Shown: one piece after another, positions 33,402 through 43,823 of the stretch
How the letters are laid out: every line of letters starts with the position of its first letter
Numbering within the stretch: the stretch's first letter is position 1
Assembly: GCF_905171765.1 (NCBI RefSeq)
Contig: NC_053397.1
Location: forward strand, 5,412,946 to 5,476,945
DNA length: 64,000 nt
Reading direction: 5' to 3'
DNA from: Bufo bufo
Taxonomy: Eukaryota; Chordata; Amphibia; Anura; Bufonidae
The notes under the pieces: generated by a model
Told to the model about the DNA's origin: nothing
What the model saw: only the letters and a program-made list of their open reading frames with translations
The model's database searches: none
Made by a program: the position numbers and the translations under genes

Positions 33402-34343
33402 TCAGGTTGGTACGAACTGCAACCGGTAAGCTGGTAGCGACTCAGTGCCTGTTTCCCGAAGGATCCCAGACACTGCTGCTAGTTTGGCCAATTCATCCGC
33501 CTTGTTGTTACCTAGCGTCAAAGGCTCTTCCCTTTTCTGATGCGCAGGGATTTTAATGATGTCTGCTTCCGCCATGTGTGCCATGCCCCATTCCCATAGT
33601 TCCTTCCGGACTGACAAATGAGCCAGAGGTTTGTTTTGGCTTTCCACAAATCCTCGTCTTTTCCATGTGTCCAGGTGCAGGGTGAGAGAACAAACTACAT
33701 ATGAACTGTCGCTATATATAGTTTGCTTCCCTGGGGGTTGAAGAAGCAAGGCTTCCTTGACCGCCTCCAGTTCTGCCCGCTGTGCCGACATGTGACCTGG
33801 TAACTTGACAAGACTTTAGGTACCTGTGGTCTCATCCAGTACAGCAAAACCCGTCACATAAGTCCCATCCATATAGAATGGAGAGCCATCAACAAAGATG
33901 ACTCTGTCTTCTGGATGTCTATCGGTCCTGAACATTTGTGGCGCATTGATATGCACTGGTTGGCCACAGTCATGTTCGGTTCCTGTCATGTTCAGTAACT
34001 GGGACAGAACATACTTTGCCTTGTGGTTCACCTGCAGACTCCGGCCACTGAGATCCATAATCCACCTCCCGAAGCTCTGTTGGGAGACTCCAGGGAGTGT
34101 ATCACGGAGCAAGAGGGCCAATGAAGAGTGTTGAGTCTGCAAGGTGAGGGGCCTGAAGCCTACAATATGCTTGGTGGTTTTGACGGCATAGTTTATGGCT
34201 GCCAGTTGTTTGGCACACTCATCGAACCCTCGTTCAACAGGCGAAAGTAACCTGGAGAAGTATCCCAGCGGTCTAGTGTAATACCTCTTCCTGTGCATCA
34301 GACCAACATTTGATTGAAGGGTCTTCTCCTCGGAGGAATTCAT
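33402..34343 (-). pseudogene. RT connection and RNase H of the provirus
   Basis: The minus-strand frame from 34343 carries the tether/connection (GYFSRLLSPVERGFDECAKQ) and the first RNase H acidic motif (VIFVDGSPFYMDG). After an in-frame TAA at 33816-33818 the same frame continues with AQRAELEAVKEALL (Glu motif), TIYSDSSYVV (second Asp) and NNKADELAKLAA (last Asp). RNase H normally degrades the RNA strand during reverse transcription. The catalytic set is present but interrupted, and this frame is shifted relative to both the RT upstream and the integrase downstream. Confidence 0.82.
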
Positions 34344-35394
34344 AGAGGGGTTTGACTTTGGCAGTGAAATCCTCTATGAACTCCCTCATGAAGTTGGCGA
34401 CTCCGAGGAATTTTCTCAAATCCTGTAGAGTGCCCGGCCTAGGTAACTTTACCATGGCTTCCACTCTGGCTGCCACGATTCCTTTGGCTCCAAGAGATAT
34501 TTGGACCCCAAGGAAAGTCACCTCTGTTCTGGACAAATTTGCCTTGTGGGGACTCAACTTGAGTCCTGACCTGGCCAGGAGTCCCAATAGCTCTTTCAAC
34601 AGAACCAAGTGTTCTTCTATGGTTTCTATGTGTAAGAGCAAGTCGTACACATATTGCGGAAGACATTCCGGCCGTGAAAACACACTCAAAACGGCCGCCA
34701 ATGCCTGTTGAAAATACGTGGGACTACTGTGGAACCCCTGGGGGAGTACACCGAACATGTACTGTTTGTCCCCCACTGTAAAGGCAAATTTGTACCTGCA
34801 GTTTTCGGTGAGTTCAATTGAAAAGAACCCATTGGCGACATCTATGGTCGAGAATATGCGACTTTTGCCGCTTATTCTGAACATGATGTTGGGAGTCTGT
34901 GCCACCACTGGAGCGGCCATTGGGGTGTATTTGTTAAGGACTCGGAGGTCTATGGTGAGCCTCCATGCATTGGTGTCCTTCTTGTTTACTGGCCAGAGGG
35001 CATTGTTGCATTTAGAATTGCCCTCTATGACCAGACCCCTAGTTTTCTATTCCTGGACGGTGTCCAAAATTGAATGGGTGGCTTCTGGCGGAAAGCGGTA
35101 TTGGCGTTGAGGTGGAGGGTCGGGACCTCGTATGTCCACCTGAACTCCAATCAGTCTGCCACAACCGTTTTTGCTCTGGGCCCACAGATCGGGGTACTCA
35201 TACACAATAGGCTCGAGGTCTGGATTATGCGAGATCTCAGGCCATTTGTGTTCGAGTACTTCAGTAGAGTTATCTACTGTTGGCAATGGTGGTCCCAGAA
35301 ACTGGCGTTGGATGACAAACACCTTGGATTGTCTGGGACCCTTCCATACAATACCATTTGCCAGATCTAGGATCCACCCATTTTGTGTCATCAC
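34273..35394 (-). pseudogene. Reverse transcriptase of the provirus, catalytic site altered
   Basis: A minus-strand frame from 35394 through 34273, interrupted by an in-frame TAG at 35047-35049. Recognisable blocks are ALWPVNKKDTNAWRLTIDLR, STIDVANGFFSIEL (motif A Asp), GVLPQGFHSSPTYFQQAL (motif B) and QYVYDLLL in the place of the usual tyrosine-x-Asp-Asp box. The first Asp of that box reads Tyr, a single-base change that should abolish polymerase activity. RT of this type copies viral RNA into DNA. The frame also shifts near 34273-34343 before the RNase H part. It is inactive by at least three independent lesions. Confidence 0.88.
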
Positions 35395-35413
35395 GTCGGT
35401 TCCAATAATGTTG

Positions 35414-35640
35414 TCAGAACCGGGGTAATACCATTGGGATCCTAAGGGTCGTGTGACTGGTAATCTGGACGATTACTTCTTCTATTCTGTGGGCCCTCAC
35501 CCCCCCTTGTTGGTGATCAAATCCGATCACCACACACTGAGGGCTGTTGGGATGTAAATCATGTTTGACATTGGTAATGGAAATTTCCGCACCAGTGTCA
35601 AGCATGATTTCAGCATCCCGATTCTTTATTTTGGCTTTTA
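35414..35640 (-). pseudogene. Aspartic protease fragment of the provirus
   Basis: The minus strand encodes AEIMLDTGAEISITNVKHDL, with the retroviral aspartic protease signature LDTGAE; the active-site triplet Asp-Thr-Gly is at about 35594-35602. Flap-like sequence follows (VVIGFDHQQGG). The domain sits between gag and RT as expected, and would cleave the gag-pol polyprotein. No separate start is needed, since such proteases are made by readthrough or frameshift from gag. Confidence 0.78.
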
Positions 35641-35710
35641 TGTGGGGTCTCCCTGAAGAATCCAGTATAATGGGACATACTGGTGCCAGATCTTTAGGGA
35701 TCCCTGATCT

Positions 35711-37557
35711 TCAATAAATTTCTACCAGACTCCCCGTAGGTACCTGTGAGGTACATACTGCCACTTGTGGGGTCTTGCTATGGACCGTTGGTGTGGATTC
35801 CGGGGATTCCACACCCCTTACCGAACGCGCTGGAACATTCACCACAGCCACACATTTTGGTGTCTGGACCTGTGAATGTCCCAGATTTTTATCAACATAT
35901 TCCCCCACTGATTTGGCATAATTAGGTTTCATCTTGAAACCGTTATTATTGCCCGTTCTGTCAGGATTTGTCCGGTTATTACGTGGCCATTGTGGACAAT
36001 TCCTCTTTATGTGCCCGTATTGTAAACACAGGAAGCATCGAATGCTTCCTGTCCTTTCCAATGGCGGGGCTGTGGGGCGAACAGCTGAATGAACCTTTGT
36101 GTGCTGTACCCGTTCATCCTGAGATGAATCGTGTACCGGCGCACGCTCCGTCACTTTGACGGATTTCTTATTGAGCAGTGTATCCTGTCTGCACTGCTCA
36201 ATAATCATAGCCGCATCCGTGAGGGATGGCTCCCTAGCTGCACTCAACCGGATTGCAGTGTCAAGGTATGGGAATTTCTCCACAAACATACGTATCATAC
36301 CCTGTGGAATTCCAATACCGTGATCTTTCGTAACCCTTCTGTACATTGCTTCAAACCGACTACACATAGACAGAGGTTCGTCATGTATAGTGGGTTTGAA
36401 CTTGGACAGGATATCTGGAGTGACGTCCCAATGGCCCGTTGCCAGTCTCATGAGTATGGAGAGACGTTCCTCCTTGTCATAAAACTGTCCATTCATGGGT
36501 TGCGTCCTCCCCGTTACCTCATACCTTTGGTTTAGGTGTGTAGGTAACCATAACTTTAATAACTCCATGCGATATTCGGGAGCCACTGAATACTTGTTAC
36601 AGTGACCCTCGAAGATATCACATGAAGTAAACGGATCTACACTGGGATCGTATTTTGGGATCTCTTTGCAGATCCGTAAGAGGAAGTTTATCCTTTCTAT
36701 ACTGGAATGGTTAGGATAAAAGTCTTCCTGTCTTTCCGGATGCGTTGGCGGATTGGGAGTGGTAAATGGCCAACCACTTTCCTCTCCCCAATTGTTATCC
36801 TGATCCTGGAAGCGGCTGCTATACCTGTTCTCCCTGGTTTTTGGGTGAAAGGTAGCGTCCGTTCCACCTGTCCCCTAGTGTCTACTGCGTCGGATGTTTG
36901 ATCCGTGGGAGACCTTGGCGCCATCGCCGCTGTCTCCCCCTGTGCCATTCCCGAAACACAAACCTGTTTCGTGGGCAACATGCAGTTAGCACCAGGCCGT
37001 GACAGATTCGAAATGACCTGCTGTAAATCCACAATGGTTTGCGTTTTCGCAGCCAGGTCCTCTCGAAGTTGAACAATCATGGTATCCGTAGATACTGCAT
37101 TGTTCCTAAACTGATTTATCTCAGGGTACAGTCTGAGCAGTTCCTTGTCCGAGAGTCTAGACTCTAACACGCAGATCTCCCTGCCCCTCTCGACCGTACA
37201 CTGGGACTTCTCTTGTAGTTGTGTTTGTAATGTGTGTAACTGTTTAATGTTCTCAACACAACAATTGCAGTGGAAGTTTGCCGTGTTGGAAACTTCCTCT
37301 GCCTTTGTTGTGCTGTTAAGTGTTTCAAGATGTTCTGGCTTCCAAATGGTATCCTCAAAGGTGTGAACCAATTTGGCTAACATTTGGAGCCGTTTTTTAT
37401 TTTTTTTTAACACACTATGATTATAACAGATTTTATCATGAGCATATGCCTGGTCCAATAAAGTGGACCATAGCAGCTCAGTGGATTTGTACGTGGTGGG
37501 GATGATGGGGTTGTATGTGCTATGTTTGCTGAGGAGTTGCAGTGTGGAGAAGTTCAC
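35711..37557 (-). pseudogene. Gag of the provirus, frameshifted
   Basis: Minus strand. The N-terminal portion (37557-36697, 286 residues) has heptad-like Leu/Gln/Glu-rich stretches (IKQLHTLQTQLQEKSQ, IVQLREDLAAKTQTIVDLQQ) that could form a coiled coil. A frameshift near 36700-36730 passes to a second frame that continues through about 35711. That part has a capsid-like helical segment (DVTPDILSKFKPTIHDEPLS, FVEKFPYLDTAIRLSA). It also has one CCHC zinc knuckle, CFLCLQYGHIKRNC (about 35996-36038), followed by basic residues, as in nucleocapsid. Gag assembles the particle and binds RNA. Whether the N-terminal coiled-coil part is typical of a known retroviral group is not clear to me. Confidence 0.75.
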
Positions 37558-37949
37558 TTCACTTTCTGACGAGAGGCCATCTTCTTTGGTGCCGTTGTTT
37601 GTTGTCCTGATTTGCTGCGTGGAGGAGGTCCTTCAATATTCGGAACGCCTTCTCCCGACCAGCCAGACGACTTCTGTTCAGCTTCAATGATGATGGTTCT
37701 CTCCTCAGTGGTGTATGTGACGACTTCTCTCCAGTGTTCAGTGGGCGTGTAAGGGAATCAGAAAATACTTAATACACAAATCAGAAAGATTTAAATTCTC
37801 TGCTGTAGATTTTGGCCCGTGCCTAGCTCCGATTGAAATATCGCTTTCTATCCGAATTATCAGGCCCTGGACGCTCAGAAACCACTGACCACGTCTCTCT
37901 TGCTGACTAATTCACAAAAAGCCAAACACGGACACAAATTCCTAGCAGT

Positions 37950-37964
37950 GGGCCTGGCTCGCCA
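37950..37964 (-). promoter_or_regulatory. Probable primer-binding site of the provirus
   Basis: Directly inside the CA end of the LTR, the minus strand reads TTGGCGAGCCAGGCCC. Retroviral primer-binding sites start TGG, pairing with the CCA tail of a tRNA. Which tRNA would prime is not determined. Confidence 0.5.
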
Positions 37965-38254
37965 ATGTTAAAGGAAGTATTAATTATTGAAATTTATGGC
38001 AATCTCAATAATTAATATTCATAAATAGGCGTGAGTCGTCTAGTGATGCCTCCGCCTATTTATACCTAATTAATCAAACAATACTGATTACCTTACTCTA
38101 CACCGAACTACCTGCGGCTATCGCTGCGGCGCCTACTACAACAAAAAGACTACACAGTGTGCTTAAATAAAAGGTATTTATTAACACACTACACGTTACA
38201 GTCTAATTTTTGCTTATAACCATATATATCTATATCAATGGAATAGATATATAT

Positions 38255-39168
38255 ACAGGGTGGGCCATTTATATGGATACACCTTAATAAAATGGGAATG
38301 GTTTTTGATATTAACTTCCTGTTTGTGGCACATTAGTATATGTGAGGGGGGAAACTTTTCAAGATGGGTGGTGACCATGGTGGCCATTTTGAAGTCGGCC
38401 ATTTTGAATCCAACTTTTGTTTTTTCAATAGGAAGAGGGTCATGTGACACATCAAACTTATTGGGAATTTCACAAGAAAAACAATGGTGTGCTTGGTTTT
38501 AACGTAACTTTATTCTTTCATGAGTTATTTACAAGTTTCTGACCACTTATAAAATGTGTTCAATGTGCTGCCCATTGTGTTGGATTGTCAATGCAACCCT
38601 CTTCTCCCACTCTTCACACACTGATAGCCACACCGCAGGAGAAATGCTAGCACAGGCTTCCAGTATCCATAGTTTCAGGTGCTGCACGTCTCGTATCTTC
38701 ACAGCATAGACGATTGCCTTCAGATGATACGAGATGTGCAGCACCTGAAACTACGGATACTGGAAGCCTGTGCTAGCATTTCTCCTGCGGTGTTGCTATC
38801 AGTGTGTGAAGAGTGGGAGAAGAGGGTTGCATTGACAATCCAACACAATGGGCAGCACATTGAACACATTTTATAAGTGGTCAGAAACTTGTAAATAACT
38901 CATGAAAGAATAAAGTTACGTTAAAACCAAGCACACCATTGTTTTTCTTCTGAAATTCCCAATACGTTTGATGTGTCACATGACCCTCTTCCTATTGAAA
39001 AAACTAAAGTTGGATTCAAAATGGCCGACTTCAAAATGGCCGCCATGGTCACCACCCATCTTGAAAAGTTTCCCCTCTCACATATACTAATGTGCCACAA
39101 ACAGGAAGTTAATATCACCAACCATTCCCATTTTATTAAGGTGTATCCATAGAAATGGCCCACCCTGT
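38255..39168. mobile_element. Palindromic mariner-like (ISRm11-type) fold-back element
   Basis: Two ~440-bp arms (38255-38699 and 38728-39168) are near-perfect reverse complements with a ~28-bp spacer. The termini read ACAGGGTGGGCC and GGCCCACCCTGT, flanked on both sides by TA, the usual mariner-superfamily target. Each arm carries, reading inward, the remains of the same transposase C-terminus (ASISPAVLLSVCEEWEKRVA, then TIQHNGQHIEHIL). The element is thus two 3' halves joined head to head, without the catalytic domain. The family name is from memory of a widespread animal repeat. Confidence 0.85.
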
Positions 39169-39329
39169 ATATTTATAGCAGCACACAGCAATATAATATA
39201 ATCACACTGCAACAACACACTAATACGGTCCGAACTACGCTCACACAATCCCAAGTCCTCCCCAGAATCTAACTACAATGTAATAGCAGCCCACCCAACC
39301 TGGCTATATACTGACCCTCCGGGGAATAA

Positions 39330-39710
39330 AGGGTAAATACAATACAGGGCAGCAGGGGAAGGGTTAACTGAGGGTTAGCACTGCAAGGATCAGAGCAATG
39401 CAGTGCAGGGGTTAATGCTGCAGGAGGTCAGCAGCAGGGGTAAATACTGACTGCAAGAGTTCAGCAGCCAGGGTTAGGGGATGGTTGGTGGAGCAGGGGT
39501 TAATGCAGGGGTTCGTTGGTGGTATAGGGAATGCAGGGGTTAATGCAGGGGGAATGCAGGGGTAATGCAGAATGCAGGGGTTATTGTTGGTGGTATAGGG
39601 AAAAAGGGGTTAAATGCAGGGGAATCGCTGGTAGTATAGGGTTATAGGGAATATGGGGACCAAAGGGTTAATCGTTGGTGGTATAGGGATGTCAGGGGTT
39701 AAATATATTC
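39330..39710. repeat. Degenerate GGGGTTAA-type short repeats in the LTR
   Basis: Repeated irregular copies of AGGGGTTAATGCAGGGG, GTTGGTGGTATAGGGA and related strings. The G-rich minus/plus asymmetry suggests slippage growth in the U3 part of the LTR. It is not a telomere repeat. Confidence 0.75.
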
Positions 39711-39860
39711 AGCCAATATAATGCTCGTTGTCCAGGGGTGCTCGTTCTTCTAGGGGATGATCCTCTTGATTCGGCTGCACGGCTCGAAACTCAAGAGCGC
39801 AGTGCCGCCAGACTATTTAAGTCCGGCGGCGCTCGCTCCCAAGCAGCCTAGAGATGGTGA

Positions 39861-39930
39861 CAAAGGGCAGAGGATCTTTATTGATCCTCTGCCCTTTGAA
39901 GAGGCCAAAACTGGACACAATTGTCCAGTT
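39861..39930. repeat. Two consecutive perfect hairpins
   Basis: First: CAAAGGGCAGAGGATC (39861-39876), loop TTTATT, then its perfect reverse complement (39883-39898). Second: AACTGGACA (39909-39917), loop CAAT, then TGTCCAGTT (39922-39930). They lie in the presumed U3 of the provirus LTR, immediately before a 23-base C-tract. Confidence 0.9.
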
Positions 39931-39940
39931 GTCGGTCTCT

Positions 39941-39999
39941 CCCCCCCCCCCCCCCCCCCCCCCACCCCACAGCAGGCACCTTTCAGAGGGGGGGGGGGG
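39941..39999. repeat. C-tract followed by G-tract
   Basis: An uninterrupted run of 23 C (39941-39963) followed 25 bases later by 11 G (39989-39999). The two could pair with each other or form separate quadruplex/i-motif structures. Tract lengths may be affected by sequencing or assembly. Confidence 0.85.
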
Positions 40000-40405
40000 A
40001 GCAATTATGGGAGCTACTGGCCACATTTAACTGCACATATATATTTATAGATACTTGGGGCACATCTATAAATATATATAGATATATAAAACTGGGGGAT
40101 AAGTATACATATATATATATATACTTATAGATGTTTGGGGCACATCCATAAATATATATACCATACATCAATAAGCCCCCCTACATATATACATTATACA
40201 CATAGAGATGTATGCTGACCAGGGGGCATACATACCTCTCTATCTATACACCCATCCCCAGACAGGATTATGAAAAAGGGTAAATATATATGCATATATG
40301 TAAGGGCATATATATATTAAAATCTAACCCTTCCCTCAGATTCCCCAACTACTCTGCCAACACAACTTATTGGTAACACCATTTTTTTTTATTCTCGCCT
40401 TGATA

Positions 40406-41260
40406 TTTTACATAGGGACAAACATTAACAAAATGACCCCCTTTACCACAAAAAAAACCTGTCACTTTTTAGCCCTGAAGTTCTTATCACCAGGGTCTGG
40501 AGAGACCCGTCCCAATTTCATGGGTTCCTCTCCAGACATGGGCTCAGGTGTCTCAGTACCCCGAGTGTCCGCGTGGACCGACCTCCCTTCAGGTAATACG
40601 TCCCGAGAGAATGGAGTCTTGCACCTTTCCCTCAGACGTCTATCCATTCGCACCGCAAGAGACATGGCGGCCTCTAATGACACAGGGAGTGCTAGGGCAT
40701 CTTTTAGTCTCTCAGAAAGCCCCTGACAGAGCGGACTCCGGAGGGCCACTCCACTCAGAATCAGTTGCCCACCTCCTGAATTCAGAGCAGTAGGACTCAG
40801 CAGACCGATTTCCCTGATGCAAGCCGCACAACATAGATTCCGCCAGAGAAACTCGGTCTGGGTCGTCATAAATAAGTCCCAAGGCTCTGAAAAAACCATC
40901 CACCGACCGGAGGGATTGGGATCCGGTCGGCAAATAAAAAAAGGCCCAGGATTGAGCGTCACCTTTCAATAAAGAAATAACGAACCCCACCTTTTGACTC
41001 TCGTCACCAGAGGAGTGAAGGTGTAAGCGAAAAGAAAGTTTTCAACAAAGTTGTCATTTCCTCCGGCAAATCGGTCCGGGAGGGCGATCTTAGGTTCAGA
41101 GCAGGTCTGGAGCCCACTGGCGGAGACAGATGCCTGACACCTTGCAACAGATTCACGGAGGTCTGCTACCTCCAGCGACAACCCCTGCATACGATCCACC
41201 AGTGCAGAGACAGGACCCAACACAGAGCAGTAACGGTATTCGGCGGCTGATAATGTCACG
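40406..41260 (-). pseudogene. Ty3/Gypsy gag fragment, frameshifted
   Basis: Minus strand from 41260: a coiled N-terminus (LVDRMQGLSLEVADLRESVA), then PKIALPDRFAGGNDNFVENF. After a frameshift near 40970-40990 comes KVGFVISLLKGDAQSWAFFY and SAESYCSEFRRWATDSEW. After another near 40710-40960 comes GLSERLKDALALPVSLEAAM. This is the capsid fold of vertebrate Ty3/Gypsy gags (the family from which RTL/PEG10-type genes arose). At 40418-40459 a CCHC-like knuckle reads GFFCGKGGHFVNVC, with Gly in place of the first Cys. The following pol is absent, because the provirus LTR begins 28 bases further. It is a relic, interrupted by insertion. Confidence 0.8.
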
Positions 41261-43499
41261 GGAAGTACGGGGAAGGAAGGACAACCAAAGGGAACCGCAA
41301 CAACAGACTAGGCCCCAAACCTAGGGAATAAAGAGGTCACCGCCGAGCATTCCCTGATACTCACCCTAAGCTGCTAACAACATGTGCAAATCTCAATGGT
41401 AGAAATGCACAGGAACCTGAGACTGCTGAAACACTGCACCAAACCCTCAGCTTAGGGAACAGGGAAAGAGGCAACCGGCTCCTTCCAAACTGAAACAGAC
41501 ACACCAAGAAAAGGGAAAGGACTTAGCTAGAGAGGTAACTGGAACAGCAGAACCACCACACAAGTGCGGTATGCCAGATCTTGCAGGGGAATTATGTGTG
41601 AGGTCACGGTGTGAGCAGTAGGTGGGCCGAGGTAAGTACAGTTCTGGTTACTCACGGTTACGTCGTCCCTGGGCAGGCTCGCATAAGAGAAGAGGAGAAC
41701 GGCACAAGGATTCTCGGGGGCACACTCTGGTGTAAGGGACAAGGCCAGATGGTGGCTCGAGGTGCCCTTGATGGTCTGTATTAATGTGCCAGTGGCAAGG
41801 TCCCTTGTAGTCGTGACCCCAGTACCTTTTGTGGAGGTACAACCATTTACTGTAGTGTTACTTCAGGAACTTGAGGCTGAGACAAGAAGGATGAAATCCA
41901 GGGTGGAACTTTACTGATGATGACTCCTGGTAACAGTACATCCAAAGTATTAAACAGTCTCTAGATACAGTCCGGCATGAACACAATCTCCTATGTATAT
42001 GGGGAAAGGGAAATGCAAGTCCTCAGTGAAGTCCAGGCTCGTGTAATAGATAAGAAGCTACTGCTCAGACTGGGCTGCTGATAATGGAAGTCTGACACTG
42101 GTCCTAATCCTTGGTTAAAGCTGCTTTTCTGAATCCTGGAACTTCTACTCCAATGTTGTTCTGACAGTCGGCCGGACTGTCCTCAGGATTTACACTGGAG
42201 ATGTGGATGCTTCATGCTGTCTCCTGCACCTGGTACAAAGGTGCCTAATAAGTCTACAGGTAATGGCTATCTTGCTAATCCTTTGTCTTGAATAAAACGT
42301 GGTATTCCCTTAGATACTCGGCTGCTTGCAGCTTAGACATTGGTCACCCTGGAAGAGTGATCTATAGCAGTGGATGGATCACCTTTAGGTAGAATAGTTG
42401 CAGGCCTTAACCCTGGACTGTGGAGCCGACAGGGACAGATCAGAGAGGCTGGGAATGGCCTCCCTCCAGGTGTTCAGCTACATGGCTGCTGCTTTCTGAC
42501 TAAGCTCATGAGAGAACTGGACTGTTCTCAGCTCTACTCTGCACTGAACTGGATTGAACTGCCTAACTAGGTCTGAGCTAAGCTATATATATCTATATAC
42601 ACACTGACACTGCCCCATCTTGTGGAGAAACAAGGGTAGTGCATCCTGACTAGGCCTGTGTAAAGGAGCTTGCATGTAGAATCACATTGTGACATGGGAG
42701 AATATGACAGGAGATAAAATACAAAATGCAGGCATATTACATGACAATAAAACATGATAAAAGCACATTTGCGGTGCCCACGGTCACGTAGTGGGACACC
42801 ACACAAGCAGAGCACTCCACAGAAGAGCTATCAGCCGCAGGGAAACAAGTGAGAGGTGGAACATATAACGAGCCACCTGACTGATAATGAGCAGCATCTG
42901 CGAAGGGGTGGAAACCTGTCAGCAACAATGAAAACAAGAGAGATCTGTCAGATAGACTCCTGAGTCTTCCGTCTATTTGAACTTCTAAGATCTCTCCCAG
43001 GGCCGGCGGTGACAGTACCTTATGAAATATTGAAAATTGTTCAGAATTTCAACAGAGACTATATTAGTAAGTGTCATATACTCATCTCACAAACATGTTG
43101 GTCAGCAGTAAGCAGAAAGTGTCCAACCCCTTTAACTTCTGTAGTGATGGAAGAGCAGGAACACCAGAGACGACCTCACACCAGCTCTGCCAAACCCGAA
43201 TGAAACTATCTACCGCACAGTCAGAAGGGTGGGGCAACACTAAATAGGGTAGAGTAATGAGTGCTAAGCTACACCTGAAACAGGGGATGAGGTCACAAAC
43301 ACACACTGAATAAAGAGTAATCAAAGAGGCTGTTAGATGTCAGGAGATCAAGGAGACTGAGTGTGGAGGAATCTGTCACAGAAGGGACCGTGACAGCAGG
43401 AAGGAAGAGATGACAAGACTGAGCAGAGGTGAAAGAATGGTACATGACAGACACAATGACTATGATGAGTCTGTTGGGTATCTGACATGGTGTCCATCC
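41261..43499. other. Repeat-derived flank, probably Gypsy leader/LTR and unassigned DNA
   Basis: About 2.2 kb with no supported gene. For a minus-strand Gypsy element the leader and 5' LTR should lie here, and low-copy-looking motifs such as GAAGGGACCGTGACAGCAGG near 43380 may belong to LTR ends. I cannot define boundaries or a primer-binding site. The small frames in the stretch show no domains. Confidence 0.35.
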
Positions 43500-43823
43500 T
43501 TATTTCTATTTTTCAGAAATTTGATGGAATTGGCTATAAAGCTCCGACACGTCTGAAGCTCACTCTACTGTACAAACCTGAGGGCAAAAAAATGTGAAAT
43601 ATATTTGTCGATGTCTTTATCCTCTTCCGTCCGGCACCCACTGCGGATTTCATATTTGTTGAAACTGACAAACACCTACAATATTGTGTGTCTGTGAGCA
43701 GCACCCGCTGATAATGGGGGGTCTTCTCGTGACCCCCAGTGATTACCTGTAGTCCCCTCTTCAGCTGGAAGCCTCCTGTACAGATATTCCACTCCATGCT
43801 CATGTTGTATCTTCTGTTTTCAG
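43500..43823. other. Upstream flank of the receptor-like exon
   Basis: No gene recognised. It ends in TATCTTCTGTTTTCAG, a strong polypyrimidine-AG splice acceptor at 43822-43823, suggesting that the next exon is preceded by a 5' untranslated exon or is internal. Confidence 0.5.

Larger units (their letters stand above)
31544..40378 (-). mobile_element. Degenerate endogenous retrovirus/LTR element, 3' end missing
   Basis: Read on the minus strand the order is LTR (40378-37965), primer-binding site, gag, protease, RT, RNase H, integrase and the start of an envelope-like frame. That is a retroviral layout. No 3' LTR is present: the coding region is cut at 31543 by a dispersed repeat. At least three in-frame stops and several frameshifts interrupt gag-pol, and one RT catalytic residue is lost, so it cannot be active. 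The LTR ends TGTTA...TAACA. Its right border lies within a Ty3/Gypsy gag, implying insertion into that older element. Genus is not assigned. Confidence 0.8.
37965..40378 (-). repeat. 5' LTR of the provirus, enlarged by insertions
   Basis: On the plus strand it starts TGTTAAAGG (37965) and ends ATTGGTAACA (40378). On the minus strand this gives TGTTA...TAACA, a perfect 5-bp terminal inverted repeat in the right place next to the primer-binding site. A minus-strand AATAAA near 38177 could be the polyadenylation signal, and TATATA near 39305 lies upstream of it. A 914-bp palindromic transposon (38255-39168) is nested inside; without it the LTR would be about 1.5 kb. The right border is inferred from the TGTTA match only, because no second LTR is available for comparison. 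Confidence 0.6.

Noticed and set aside
39330..39710. Interstitial telomere repeat
   Set aside because: GGGGTTAATGCA-type units are irregular and do not match TTAGGG; they look like slippage products in the LTR.
42370..42570. 66-residue plus-strand frame near 42.4 kb
   Set aside because: No motif, no splice or promoter context, and it is located in repeat-like DNA.
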